Part shown: piece after piece, positions 45,672-58,110 of the stretch | Numbering within the stretch: the stretch's first letter is position 1 | How the letters are laid out: every line of letters begins with the position of its first letter | Assembly (NCBI GenBank): GCA_010645155.1 | Contig: CM021316.1 | Location: 10,908,119-10,972,118, forward strand | Direction of reading: 5' to 3' | Length of the DNA: 64,000 nucleotides | DNA from: Tigriopus japonicus | Lineage: Eukaryota; Arthropoda; Copepoda; Harpacticoida; Harpacticidae | The notes under the pieces: model-generated | What the model was told of the DNA's origin: nothing | The model's input: the letters and a program-made list of their open reading frames with translations, nothing else | The model's database searches: none | Made by a program: the position numbers and the translations under genes

Positions 45672-48600
45672 TCAACAAGAGGTTTCTGACACACCCCCTT
45701 CACCACCGCCTAACAAAGGGTCAAATTCATCGGAATGGGAATGCGATTCCCGAAGACCGTTCGGTTGGAGTGAGCCATTATGGGCTTTGAAAGCGGTTTC
45801 TTTCTGTGTGGAATCCGATTGGTTAACTACGATTGGACCATTGCCTACTTGCTCCTGACTCTGTTGAGTCAAGGAGCTTTTTGGACCAGATTGTTGGTTC
45901 TCTTCATTGACACTTCCACCGATATTTGTGGTCCCTGTGGAGTCTGACTCGCAATCCTTGGGCGGATTGATCTCACTCGGATTTGGCATGTCACGTGGAT
46001 GCTCAAAATCCTTGGGAATGTGCTCTACAATCGCTGTGACCTGTTGTTGTTGTTGCCTAGGGGGTCGAGATCTGTAGTCTTGTACGGAGTACTTGCGACT
46101 CATTCCGCTCTCATCGATCTGAATGGGTGGGAGCCAGAATTGGGGTGAGAAGTGACTGAAGCTTTTGCTCTTGCGCATCTTTGGTCGTTGATCTTGGATT
46201 GGCTCTTCGGAGGCATCTCCGAACACGGGGATGGACTCGTCATTGAGACTAGAGGTTCTTTTCATGTTCACAGGGAACGGAGGTGAGAGTGGGGGCGGGA
46301 GTTCCCTGAGAGGCGTGCCCACGGGCGTGAAGTATAACGACGTGTCATCTCGGAAAGGCAGTTCTTTGGCATAGCCATCTTCGTCCATCTCCAATTGGCC
46401 GATGATGAACTCTTGGGGAAAAAGAACCGATTCCTGACGATTTCCCATGCCTTGGCGACAAGTGGAGAGGTCCAAGTAGAGAGGGGGAATGTTGTCCATG
46501 ACCCGATTCAAGGTTTGCTGCGTGTATTTCCCGGTAGCTCGGACCTTCAAGTAGTTCTGCGCGCTGAATTTGCGAAGGCGTTGACGTTGGAAAATGTAGT
46601 TCTCGTGAACTTTGTCCATTTGGCCCGAAGAATAATCCCGGATTCGTTGCATCTGGAAACAGTTCACTTTAATTATAAAAACTGTTCATTTGGCAGTTAG
46701 TTGAGCGATTATTTTTTTCAAAATTAAATTTGGAAGGTTAATCGAAACAACTTTTTCAGGGTTTGAATAATGTTCGTGTTAGTAATTTTTTTCTTTAATC
46801 AAGACCGTGTTCTAGATTTTGAGCCGACCTTAAAACACGTCACAGTAATTTTCCGCTCAGTTAACATCAGGTTCTTGTAAAAATATGATCATCTCCATTA
46901 AGAAATTACATGGTCCGAACAAGTTCACAAGAATGTAACCATTAACATGTTGTTCATAATAAGCCATGGAAAGTGCCTCAAAAACGTTGGTAGACTACTC
47001 ATTTGTGTGATATTTCATTTCATGATTCGACCAATGAGCTCATTACTGACAAGTTCAGCAATACCCACAACGTGATATTCGGCTTAAGCTCGGTTCATGA
47101 CCTAAGTACCATCCATACCTGTTCATAGTATTGCTCTCGAACGGCTTGGATCTGCGAGGATCCGTAGTTCTTGATATCTTTGACATTCTGGACTTGTCCC
47201 TTGTAGTTGTCTCGCACTCGTTCCATTTGAGAGGCACAATTCTGACGAATCCATTCGGTCTAGAATACAGTATCAACAACTCACGTTAGCTTGATGATTA
47301 ACTGAACACGTGACGAGCAATAATTAGCTCTTCGCATGAGAATCGAGAGAAGCCAAATCCCAGAGATTACCTGTTGGTTGTAATTCTCCTTTAGCTTATC
47401 TAATTGATGAACTTTGTGAGCCTCAATGGAATCAAGGGCGGACTTCATCTTCTTGGCCTTGGGAGGGAGACGGTCTTCACAGCAACAACAACAAAGGCAA
47501 CACCCGTAACTAAAAAGAGAGCCAATTAATTGGTAGCCTCAAGCCTTCATTCAGCCAATCAAGTCCAAACAAGCTTCGCGGGTTCAGTGACTTCATCTAA
47601 AACTAACCTTCGCCTTTGTTGCTCAGAGATGATAAATTTACCTCATCAGGAATATTTTTTCCTATGTTCAGAAGGCTTTTCTATTATAAATAGGTCAGGT
47701 TTTCAAAACTAGTTTGGCTTATCATAGACACTGTGACTATTCTCGAGGATAAGAAGTTCAACATAGCCAGTAGGACAAATTCGTGATCCCTAGATTTATC
47801 ATGAAATGTGCAAGTGTGCGCAAATAGACAAATGTATTGATACTCTCTCGAAGAAAATACAAGAGAGAAGGAGCATCAATTAATGGAAAGAATGAGCAGA
47901 GAGAGGCTTAATTTATGCGTTATGCGTAGGAATATTTAAAGATCTGGTTTCGACTTTAAAGCATTTTTTTAATTTGGGAATTGGAAATTTTCACAAGTTT
48001 GATAAGGTTTAACAAGCATATTTTGATAGTTTAAGCCTCGGAATGGAAAACTTTTTGTTTGATATTGCGAGGATGACTCAACGAAGGATATTTTACAGAA
48101 AACATGCCCGTGATAGTTACTACAAAGAAAATTCAGCAGAACGTTTACTGCGTTGAAATATCCTTTCATTTAATTACAATGACAGATTGCAAACTGTATT
48201 TCTGTAATGAAGATGTCTTTGGATAATGACAGAAACTCTTATCCTTATCACCTGAGTCAAATTTGAAGGGGTCTTATGGTTCGACACTTGATTACTTTGG
48301 TGATAAATTTCCAAAAAACCAAAAACATTTTGACTTCACATATATTATTTTCAACTTTAATTAATACATCTAAAGGAATACTTGATTATAGAACTCTTTT
48401 GATTAAAGAAAAAAGTTGATGCTGGCCGACAACATGAAAACGTCTAACCCAAGACTAACTAAAGCTCTTCCGTCCCCTTCAAGAAGAACTTCAAAGCCTC
48501 AAAACGTGTCATGAACTCAATGTTTGTACTTACGTTTCCAGCACAAAATAGAGCAACTTGAAAAGCAACGTCAGGAGAAGAAACCCCAAAGCCGCCGTCA

Positions 48601-49096
48601 CCGCGTACAAGTTACTGAAGTAATACACGTGGTTCCGGAATCGATGGACCAAAGCCACATAAAACTTATCCGACTCCAAGGTCTCATTGGTGTTTCGATC
48701 CAACAATAAGCACTGATAATAACCCCGATCCGCCCATCCGAAATAATCAATATGCAACGAGCCATTAGGCAACACTTGCAGATGCTCATCATCCATCACG
48801 ATGAAGGACGTCTCCGGAATGCAAGGCTTGAACGCATCCTCCGACCAATTCGAAGGATGAAGGACAATCTGATTGCTCGGCAACATCCACACATACACCA
48901 AATCCGAAGAATCCTCCTGCAACAAGCTCTCCCGATGTTCCTGGGAGGCGTTCAAGTGGCAATCCAAGGTCACGGGCGTCCAAGCGTCGTGCGTCTGATC
49001 GTGGTCATAATATCCGGGCACGGTGGCCTCAATCAAAGGCCAACCACACGCCAGGAAGGCCAACAGACCTTGGATCTCGGCCCCCCGAAGACCCAT
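45672..49096 (-). CDS. Single-Ig-domain type I membrane protein with repetitive cytoplasmic tail
   Basis: Exons 49096-48534, 47509-47371, 47259-47119 and 46652-45672 join with consensus splice sites in every case (donors GTAAGT, GTAATC, GTATGG) and consistent phases, giving 607 residues. The start is the ATG at 49096, the first that yields a signal peptide (residues 1-24); the open frame runs 16 codons further without ATG. Residues 25-150 form one Ig domain with Cys46, Trp70 and Cys129 and four N-glycosylation sequons. The membrane helix is about 159-184. Just inside lies a cluster of seven cysteines (191-198), a likely palmitoylation site. Residues 210-340 contain repeats of the type Gln-x3-hydrophobic-Arg-Glu/Asp-x-Tyr, probably coiled or helical, partly one per exon. 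The tail then becomes acidic, Pro/Ser-rich with a Gln run, ending ETSC. This looks like a conserved arthropod cell-surface recognition or signalling protein, but I cannot name the ortholog. Confidence 0.85.
47510..48533. other. First intron of the Ig-domain gene
   Basis: A 1.0-kb AT-rich intron separates the Ig/transmembrane exon from the cysteine-cluster exon. It holds nothing recognisable. The other introns are 109 and 466 bp. Confidence 0.6.
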
Positions 49097-52000
49097 GAGG
49101 AGTCTGGGAGCGGATTCTAGGAGGCCAATGTCATGGATGATCAACCATGAACCACGAGCACCAATGAGACACGCGTCGCATGGACTTACGAGAACGAACC
49201 TGCTTTGGGCCTTTCTTAGACCCTTCTCTCTCTTATACTCTTACTCTCACGGAGGATTTGCACTGAATCCAGGCTCTCTTTTTTGACTCGGTAGAAGAGC
49301 CAAGAAGAACTACTCAGACAGTTCGTTAGTTATGGGTTTGAAGGATCGATTTTGGAGGAAAACTTTGGATTGAGAGAGTTTAAAGAGTAAATGGGAGTTG
49401 GAATGGGATTTAGAAGGGTTTGGGTAGGGTTGGTTTTGGGGTTTTAGAGAGATAGAGAGGGATTATGGGATGGAAATGGGAGAGCAATGGGGTTGAGTGG
49501 GTCACCCTGGATAAAGTACACTTGGTCTGTGATCGTTTATAAAGAGAGTAACTTGACAGGGTATGTGACAGGTTTTTCGTACTTTTAGATCAAGAAGGCA
49601 AATAAAAACAATATTTTTGATGTAACGTTACATTTTTGTAAAAATATGATACACTTTGTTCCAATTTTTGAAAATGAAGTGGTTTTCCTGAGGAATATCA
49701 AGAGTACAAAAGGCGAGTTGACAGATTGTCAGCCAGATTAATTTTTGAGTCTATGACAAGGTTCTTCACCGAACTCTCGCAACTCCATCTTTCAGTCCAC
49801 CAACACCGAAAAAGTTCGGCCCGGACGACGTGGTTGGATGAATGACGTTGAATGAAGGCGGAAACTAAAATAGTACAGGAACCCCTGAAAGGGGTGGACA
49901 CGAACTCCGATTTTTGAAAAAATGATATGAGGCCGAGGCTATATTTTGACACAATGTCATTTATTCCTTATTAACGAGTAAAACTGTTGAACATGCATCT
50001 TGAAAGAATTCAGGTTAGCTTTTTGTGTTAATATTTATTGACTAATTGTTCTTCACCTTGATTTTAGAGGTCCCAGCCCTCCTTTTACTCGTCTCATGAA
50101 CTTTTGACATTCAGCTCTCCAAAGGATTTTAGTCCTCTTAACAATCAGGAAAATACATAGATGGAATCTTGCTTCACCCATTAGTCCAACTTCTGTGAAA
50201 CAATGCTAAATAGAAGTATCTGTGGTGATATCTGGAGGGTTACTCCTCTTCCATCCTCGTCAGCACCTCCACGACACAGGAACCATTTCTATAGGAAGAT
50301 GAAGGAATGAGAATAGTCTCATTTTGAAACAAGATGGAGTCCAAGTCGGAGATGTTGTTGGTTGTAACTATTGAAGGGCACTTTTGACGGTTCTGGATCA
50401 GATCAGCCATCTGATCCGGATTGGAATTGGAACAAAGGCAATCACGACGTCCTTAAGACAAAATAAGTGAAAAACATGAGGATTAAATCCTGGATTGTGG
50501 ATTTGATTGAAAATATTTCAAGTTTGGGGCCCCAGAAAGGTCAGGACCACGCAGGACTGGGGCTAAGGGTCCTTCAGGACCAGAGGATCATGTCTTTTCA
50601 TTGCAGGGATAGGCTCTACGTGCTTGATAGGGTTTCATTGATCTTCTTAGTTCTTAGATCCCTTTGTCCAGGAATTAACAATCAAATTGAGTCAAAAAAT
50701 CCACACAATTCAATCTTGGTGGGAGCATTTCATTCTCAAGACTTTGAGAGGGTCCACGTAATCCGGGTTAGACTGTCAGATCACCAATTTGGGCTGACTG
50801 AGTCAAAAGGCAAATCAAAATATTGAGCCCATCCATTGCTAGTAGGCACACCTGATATGTTTTGAAGTCATCTTAATTTGTTCTTCATTTGATCGAATTC
50901 TTGACACTGAGGACTTCTTCTTTCTTTGTTCTATGTGGACCTTAATGCGAAAGCAGATTCCTCTTGGAAAGGAACCAAATTTACCCCAGAAACTCTCCTC
51001 CAGATCAAAACGGGGATTTTTATCACGCTCATCCTTAAGAATATCTTACCTGTCCTTGAATTATCCTGAACTAAAAGACACAACCATATAATAAAAGAAA
51101 TTTGAGGATGGACCATCATTTATAGAACAATGCCAAGGTGACACAACCTAAAACAAACTTGATCGGACGTTCAAGTTCAAACGTTCAAATCGGATAATAG
51201 ATAAGCTCGGAAAACCCCGCTATTTTGTTGTTGATGATTCAAGGAATGGTAAGATATTCTTAAGTTGTTCAAGTTTTGTAATGGATGAGCGTAAAGAAAC
51301 TCCCCATTTTGGTCCGTGGGAAAGTTTGTTCTTAATCCTTTTGCGCAAAAGAGGAATTTGGGCTCAGATTCCGGTCCATATTCGTTCTTTTTGCTATAGT
51401 TAGGTCTATCACTTCCGAAGGTTGTAGCAGGTAACCTAGTCATCATCAGATTTCATTTGATCACTTTGATCGTCATCTTGTAGAAAAGACACCTTGTGGG
51501 GGGGTTCACTCGCACTCCATGATGTGGTCATTCATTCATTCACTATTTCATTAACTCGTTCTTGGCTGAACTTAATGTCTTCGAAACACCCACATCAGAC
51601 TGATTTTGGGGCGTGGGGTTGACCTTTACCAAGGCTAGGACTTGGCTGGACCCGCTTGAAACACAGAAAACCCCAATTGGCGCACTATCTTTTGGACTCT
51701 TGGTCGATTTCCGTTTGATTATCCGCTCCCAACATGGCCGTTTGTACTTCTTGTTTACTTACGAACTCTCGGCCTCATCCGTGTGAGGTTGCGAGCTAGG
51801 AAATTCCGCGAGTTCGTATCCAGTATTTATACTATTATATAGGTTATCCCTGAATAGTAGTAGAGAATAGGAGAGAAGGTCTTAAGACTCGAGCCGAGAT
51901 CTTCTGGAGGCGCATCACTGAAATGGAGCAGGTGCCTCTTGATCGTTGGAAATGGAAGACGAGGAAAACCGCATTTCGTCTTCCTTGAGCATGGGGAAAA

Positions 52001-52866
52001 ATATTAGGAAGTTTATTCAAAACATATCAATCAATGTTTAGGAAATAAAACCGAAAATATTTGCAAGAAACTGAGTCACTTGAAAATTATAAGTGAAAAT
52101 AAAATCCTTTTTTTCGGAATAGGGTCTATGAGTCGGGTCTAAATTGCAAATGTTTATGAAATCTCAATTTCGGGCGTGAGTTCACCGTCACCCCAACACC
52201 ACTCTTGCGTTCAAAACATGGGCAAAAATATGGCTATGAAACAGCGATGACGTTTCTCTAAAAGTAGGAATATCAAATTTGACAACGGGCTTTGTCCAAC
52301 TAGTTGCACTTGGGGCCAGTTCCAATGAATGGTCTACTTTACTTGATCGTTTAGGGCACAAGCGACATTGGTGCTGCGACGATTGCGTTGATCTCTGATC
52401 AAATATCACGCAACTTCTTATTTATTGGTTTACAGACAAAAACCAGGGTTTCCTAAAGAATTTCATGGGAAGCTCATGGGAAAGAAGCGTCAACACAATC
52501 ACGTTGTTTGGCTTTTTCGAAGCTTCAAATGTTTGCCGTTGTTGTCGCCATCATCAATCAGGAAGTTCAAATTATAACGAAAGTCGATTTTGCAATTAGT
52601 TTACATAGATCATGCCAATAAAGGTTGATCCAGTCATTGGATCATAAAATAAGATGGATTCAAGCCCTTCCATAGATATTTTCCGATCAAAGTCTCCTAT
52701 TTCCTGTATTTTTCTCGCTTGCACTTCCCGGTATGTTTGGATTTTTTAAAGCTTCATGATAAAGCCACTGGTGTAGTGTTCTAACGACGCCTCTTTCACA
52801 AGAACTTCTGTAGGGTTTCCAAGGTGGCATTTGAAAATAAATTGACGATAAAGATATTGAAAAGTA
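49097..52866. other. Non-coding stretch upstream of the Ig-domain gene
   Basis: The 49.1-49.3 kb part is the 5' leader and promoter of the Ig gene; a TATAAG-like motif lies on the minus strand near 49,235. Two short upstream ATGs are present in the leader. The rest has no supported gene; an ORF of 119 codons at 50,467-50,826 lacks features. Confidence 0.4.
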
Positions 52867-53603
52867 CCAGGGTGAGTCAAAAAGTTCGCAGACAGCTCAT
52901 AATTCTGCATTTTTAAAGTCACTACATTTTCATGGAGCGAGAACGTCGACAAGTGTGACGACCAACTCGCACTGCGCATGCACTTGCAAAGAGACAAAAC
53001 TTGGCATAATTCAAGAAATTTTGCAAAATATGTTGCATTGACTTGTTCTAGCAATGTAATGATAGTTTAGCCACATCAAATAGGAAATTATGTTACAAGT
53101 TTGGCACATTTGCTTGAGAAATGCTGAATTTTGTCTCTTTGCATGTGCATGCACAGTGTGAGATAGCCGTGGCAGATGTCGACGCTCTCGCTCCCTGAAA
53201 AGGCACAACAAAGCCACACTTCAATTGCCCTATATTCTTTGAAAATCTTTGATTCCACCTTTGAAAGCCTTCCTGATAGAATGATAATAGCCTTTGGCAC
53301 CTAGGAATCACTTAATTTTCGAGTCATCAGAAACTACAAACTGGGTACCTTAATTGTATTCTATGAATTTTGGAAACAAAAGAAGTCTAATTAAGCTAGG
53401 TCTGGACTAAAAGGAGAATGTAGGAAATTTTCATAATAAAATTTTCTCAATTTAGTTCAATCAAACTTGAAATGTTAACCCCGATCTTCAAATTTGCCAT
53501 TTGAAGGTTTAAACTAAGAACAGGTTTCAACTTACAAAAAAATGTGAATCTCTGTTCAGTTTAAAAATATGTCATTGTCTGAGAACTTTTTGACTTACAC
53601 TTG
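52867..53603. mobile_element. Mariner-like non-autonomous element
   Basis: Left end (after TA at 52,865-52,866) contains GAGTCAAAAAGTTCGCAGACA; the right end, read inward from the TA at 53,604-53,605, contains AAGTCAAAAAGTTCTCAGACA. The arms can be aligned for about 28 bp with few mismatches and more loosely to about 45 bp. The GTCAAAAAGTTC core and TA target site fit Tc1/mariner. At 737 bp it is about half a full element and has no transposase ORF. Confidence 0.68.
52934..53194. repeat. Imperfect palindrome inside the mariner-like element
   Basis: Arms 52,934-53,000 and 53,128-53,194 are reverse complements over 67 bp at roughly 80% identity, both carrying GCATGCAC and GCAAAGAGACAAAA. Weaker pairing continues inward, so transcripts could form a hairpin of about 100 bp. 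It may be a separate fold-back element inserted in the mariner-like one. Confidence 0.65.
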
Positions 53604-53813
53604 TAGTTCATGTTTTTCAATCAAATACCAACAAACGCATGCAAGGGAAGAATTTCCCTATGAAATGTTGATTCCCATCCTTCCTCTCACTCAAAAAAAA
53701 AGATATAGATTCTATTTATACTTCAAGAACTAACTACTTACAAGAAACTTAAAATTTAATGAAAAAGGTTTTGCAGAATAAGGTACATATTTCATTGGTT
53801 GTTGGTAACTATT

Positions 53814-54029
53814 GAGTCCTTCAAGCGCAACCAATGAAATGGAAATCACGTGCAACCTTTGAGCTTTTATGCACAAAATTTCTGTTCCAATGTGTCCAAT
53901 ATACCTTTAGAAGCTCGAAAATGGGTCACATGTTTGTGTCAGGGTGCAATTTCTGGAGCTGTATTACTAAGGTGACCTCCCAGTCTTATGTACTGTGACC
54001 TCCCAGTCAGCTGCTCCTTAAAGGACCCA
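53814..54029 (+). repeat. Dispersed repeat, copy 1
   Basis: These 216 bp recur in inverted orientation at 60,234-60,449 with roughly 80-85% identity over the full length. It contains two identical GTGACCTCCCAGT boxes 23 bp apart (53,972 and 53,995). It has no coding capacity and is probably a short interspersed or non-autonomous element. Confidence 0.8.
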
Positions 54030-57000
54030 GTAGGCCCCGAAACGTCTAGGATTTTTGTTCCACAGCAAAATAAAATTATTTCCCGTGGCCTATTGGTAAG
54101 GTATATCTTAAGCTGATCTGTATTTTTTACAAATATGAACAGAGTTCATATTATTTCCACGCACATAGTGATTGCATGACTAGAAAGGGCTTTTGATCTC
54201 TCATCTTGGTAAATATAGCTTGAATTGATGTAAATTGTAGGCCTGAAAATACAAATTTTTGTTCTGACACCGGACTTGAAATCTCAGTTTCAATCAAGGG
54301 CTAACAGAAACGGAATGGTTTTGAACACACATTCTGAAACCACCTCAAACCTCTTTTTTGTCCATCCAAGTGGAGTCTCAGTTGGAAATAAATATCTGCA
54401 ACGGATCAAGGACAAACTAGAGACACATATACATACAGGATACACTAGTGCTGAGTCCCGTTACGTGGTTAACTTTTAGAAGTTCACATGTGCTCCTTTT
54501 TCAGTTTTTTATCATCGACGCTCACTACTGACTGTACTTGGGTCAGTCCGAGACAAGTTCGCCGTTCACTTCAAACGTCGCTGGAGCGCGAGGCCAAATT
54601 GAGATTTCAATCGGACTGTGCAGGATACATGCATTTTGGTTATGTCTAGAGCACGTTATGTCTACTAGTGTCTTGTAGGCCTGAGCCTCAAATAATTTAG
54701 CAGTATGACAAAATGCCTCGAGGTGCCCACTGTTACAATCAAAGTTGGATATAAGAATATTGCCCCTCAGCAGCCACCTCAATCTCAGACAAAAAGTAAC
54801 TCGTGGAGCAAGGAACACAAAAACAAAAACTTCACGTACATTTCAGGCAGCTGTAATTTTTTCTATTTTTATGAATTGTGCTCGGATCAAGAGGTACAGT
54901 ATTTCTTTTTCGAGAACTTGCATTTCCAATTTTGACTGCACACTGGTACGAGGAATGTTCCACCATGAGGGAGACAAGTTCCAAGAAAGAGCCAGACAGG
55001 TTGGGCCCCTGAACTCTTTTTGACAAGAAACTGCTAGTGTTTACCCTCTCGTGGGTCTTCAAAGAAGATTATTGTTAACAATTTCTATCTTGATTTTGAA
55101 TTTATGATAAAAAAGAAAGAAAATATGTTTATGCAACGTAAACTCTGTTATAGAGTAAAAGGGTATCTGGGATCCTTGGCAAATCTGAGTTCAGTAGAAA
55201 GTGATTGAGCAAGCCAACTTGCAGCTACTCTAGCTTGGAATAAAAATGAAGGTGGTATGCACATAGTGTTTGACGTGTCCTAAGAAGAGGATTGTCCTCT
55301 CCACCAAAATTTCGGTTTTCTGTCAACCGCCACGATTGTGTAGAAGTCTTCCTGGTAACAACAACGGGAGCGACCAGAATTCACCGAACTCCATCTCGAT
55401 CCTGATACGTGTGATGTGGCTCGTTCTCAGGCCCAGAATAGCCTAGCAATTCCAGCGTCTCTGCGTGAATGAAGAGTCTCTGTACTACTTCAACAAACTA
55501 CCACCTAAAGGCAGTGCAGTCCAATGTGCAAGTCGGAATATACATTGCCAAGGACAAATTTTAGAGGGCATTCACTTTGGACTCGAAGGATGAAAAGGTT
55601 GCCCTTGGTTTGCCAAAGATCTTCCTGAAGATGAAAACTCCTATTTTGGTGGATAAAAACTATTAAGGGCTTACGAGTACGTCTCCTTCTCTTATGGAGT
55701 ACTCTAATCAACATGTTGCTAGTTTTTGCGTAGTAGCACTATTCTTACTTAGAAACGTTCCACGAACCGTGAGAGCAACTCAAAAAGGTCTGGGAAATGC
55801 CGATAACAACGAGGTTGTGCCAAAATTGCACAACTGAAATAAATCCCTTTAGTGGGTGGGTGTTTCTCCCCCAATCCCCATGAACCATATGGACCAATAA
55901 CCAAAGCACCTTGACATCTTCCAGAAAGCCATCTTGGCACAACCTGACGAGAAGATGGTTCTCATTTCAGTAATAGTAAAAAATGGGATTTAGTTGGATG
56001 GACGTGTCTGCGCGGGGAAACTTCGTTGTGGATTTTGGCCCGTGCGCAACGCGTTTCTCGCCCAACATCTGGAAAATTGCCGCCGGCATGGGACAGCAGG
56101 CAACCAAACTCCGGGTTCCAAAAGTGGAAAGTCGGCATTTTGACAAATCTCCGACAGAGAGATGTCTAGCTAGCTAGCTTCATGACAAAGGCCACAAAGG
56201 CTTTTGTGCTGCAAACGTTCATGAGGTACTATAGACCATCTGCGTTGTAGAGGGTCAAGATGGGTTCCCGATTGTGGAACAGGATTACCGCTCTGCCACA
56301 GGTTGCATCTTGGATTTTTTCGACTTGTCCTTAATAGGGATACCTTTTGTTGAGGATGAGATCAGGCCTAATGATTGGTTAGGCCTAGATTGTGTTGATT
56401 TTGTAACTCATTGGCCTCATTTAATCGAGGTGCGATTGCGGTTGCTCAAAATAGACGGATTTACTAAAGTGAAAAAACGCGAGACAAGCGAAGATTCGGT
56501 GTTGTCGACCAGGGCCGATTTAAAGGGCCTGTCTGAGGCGGGGAATTAGGGCGCCGTTCTGCTTTGGAAATACCAAGGACTCGAACAATCGACTCGAACG
56601 TGTATTTGGGCTGGAGATTTGGCAGTTTTGGCTGAACAAAAGCGAACGAACGAAAGGAAGCTGAATCAGATGGACTGGTAGCAGCTGAGATCTGTGGATA
56701 CCTCGAGCCTTTGGACTAAAGTGAGAATTTGCGAGTAACTTGGAGAATTATCCAGCAAATTGATATTCGAGATTATTATGATTTACTCGAGTTTTTTAGC
56801 TCTACTTTTAATGTGTGTAGCTATCTAGAAGGGACTATGAATGATGTTGACATTGATCATGAAATTGTTTGAACAGAACGTATCCCACCATGATCACATT
56901 ACGTTTTGGTGAATTGAAAGTAAAGTTAATCCTAAAAAAAGCAAGAAGGAAAAAAATCAAAGCGGTCAAGACACAGGGAGACACTCTCTCCACATGCATT

Positions 57001-57829
57001 TTTAATGTTGCCAGTTTTCATTGACTGCTACTTCTACATACTATTGTACATAGTGAAGTTTTTTTAATGAGAATTGCGTATTTGGCAAAGTTATGATGTC
57101 TAAAATATTTCATATTAAACCTTACCACAAAATGCGCCATCACTTCCAACCCGATGGTGAAACAAATCCTTGCATATCTATTAAACGTGATAAATTAGAC
57201 CTTGAAATTCCATTCGGATTCTCCTTTTTGGGGACATGTTGGCAGCCGTTTATCAAAGCCTTCCAAGCTGAAGCCTCCTGGACATTTTCATTCCACGGCA
57301 AACAATCAATAATGAAACAAAATAGAACACTACAGTCCAGAAACCTCTCCCGAAGACTCCAACTCAGCCTTCCCAATTCCACACCTGACATTTGGGCCCT
57401 TGAAATCCGCGTTTCCAAACCAGTCTCGAGAAGTCCGCTGCTGAAGCGACGGAGTTACTCTACTACTACTAGTAGCGAGTGAGTAAGTAAGTAGTAAGAG
57501 AGAAGAAGGCATTGAGCCAGACGAGGAAAGTGGACATTCGACCAAAGCAGTGTTTCTTCTCTCCACGACCTCATTCAGCTCGAGTTGGAAAAGGGGGCCT
57601 TCCACCCCCTAGTGAGTGATTCCACGCCCACCTTTCCCGCCCAGGCCCCGTGTGGGCCTAGTGACGCAGTGAACCTTCCTTCCTCTGTAGTGAATCCATC
57701 CATCCATCCATCTATCTATCTTTCTATCCATCCATTGTACTGTGTGAGTGCGTGCATTCTCGTCCAGTTGTTGAAGCAGCACCAGCAGCAGACCAACCAA
57801 CCAACCATCCAACCACTCTTGGCAAACTG
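54030..57829. other. Non-coding stretch, nothing supported
   Basis: Short ORFs on both strands (up to 129 codons at 57.1 kb) overlap one another and lack splice sites or domains. A TAGCTAGCTAGC run lies at 56,167 and microsatellites cluster at 57.69-57.81 kb. Confidence 0.35.
57690..57737. repeat. (ATCC)n/(ATCT)n microsatellite
   Basis: A compound tetranucleotide repeat of CCAT and CTAT units lies immediately left of the SINE-like segment, with a (CCAA)n run following at 57,793-57,815. Confidence 0.85.
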
Positions 57830-58110
57830 TTGAAAGTGGTGGTGGTTGTGAGGGTAGACTCACGGGCTCAAGGTCCTTGGTTCGAATCCCGTGTCTGCTC
57901 CACGGCGGTGCGACGTCTTTGCGCTCCACGTGGGACGACTTTGGGACATGGGGGAAGATCCACCCCAGGCCTGGTAACAGAGCCAACTTGAACAAACCAA
58001 ACCGACACACACACAAACTCTAACCCCCTCAAGGTCGACCACGGCTAAGGGCAACACCTCCGCCACGCCTTTTCCCTTTGAGGTGGAGTTCGAATCCAGT
58101 TGGTCCGCAA
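57830..58110 (+). mobile_element. tRNA-derived SINE
   Basis: The 5' part ends in a perfect B-box GGTTCGAATCC (57,879-57,889) followed by CGTGTCTGCTCCA, like a tRNA acceptor arm. A GC-rich body of ~200 bp follows, and near 58,086 a second GAGTTCGAATCC occurs. Composition differs sharply from the AT-rich surroundings. No terminal repeats or coding sequence are present. The 3' boundary is uncertain. Confidence 0.55.

Noticed and set aside
45737..45760. Second occurrence of a GGGAATGCGATTCCC-type palindrome
   Set aside because: It lies inside the coding exon of the Ig gene with no other similarity to the SINE at 63.14 kb, so it is likely chance.
48752..49120. 122-codon plus-strand ORF
   Set aside because: It lies antisense to the Ig/transmembrane exon, whose signal peptide, cysteines and splice sites are far better support.
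57609..58066. Minus-strand ORFs of 68-135 codons at 57.6-58.1 kb
   Set aside because: They read through microsatellites and the SINE; the apparent open frame comes from GC-rich repeat sequence, not a gene.
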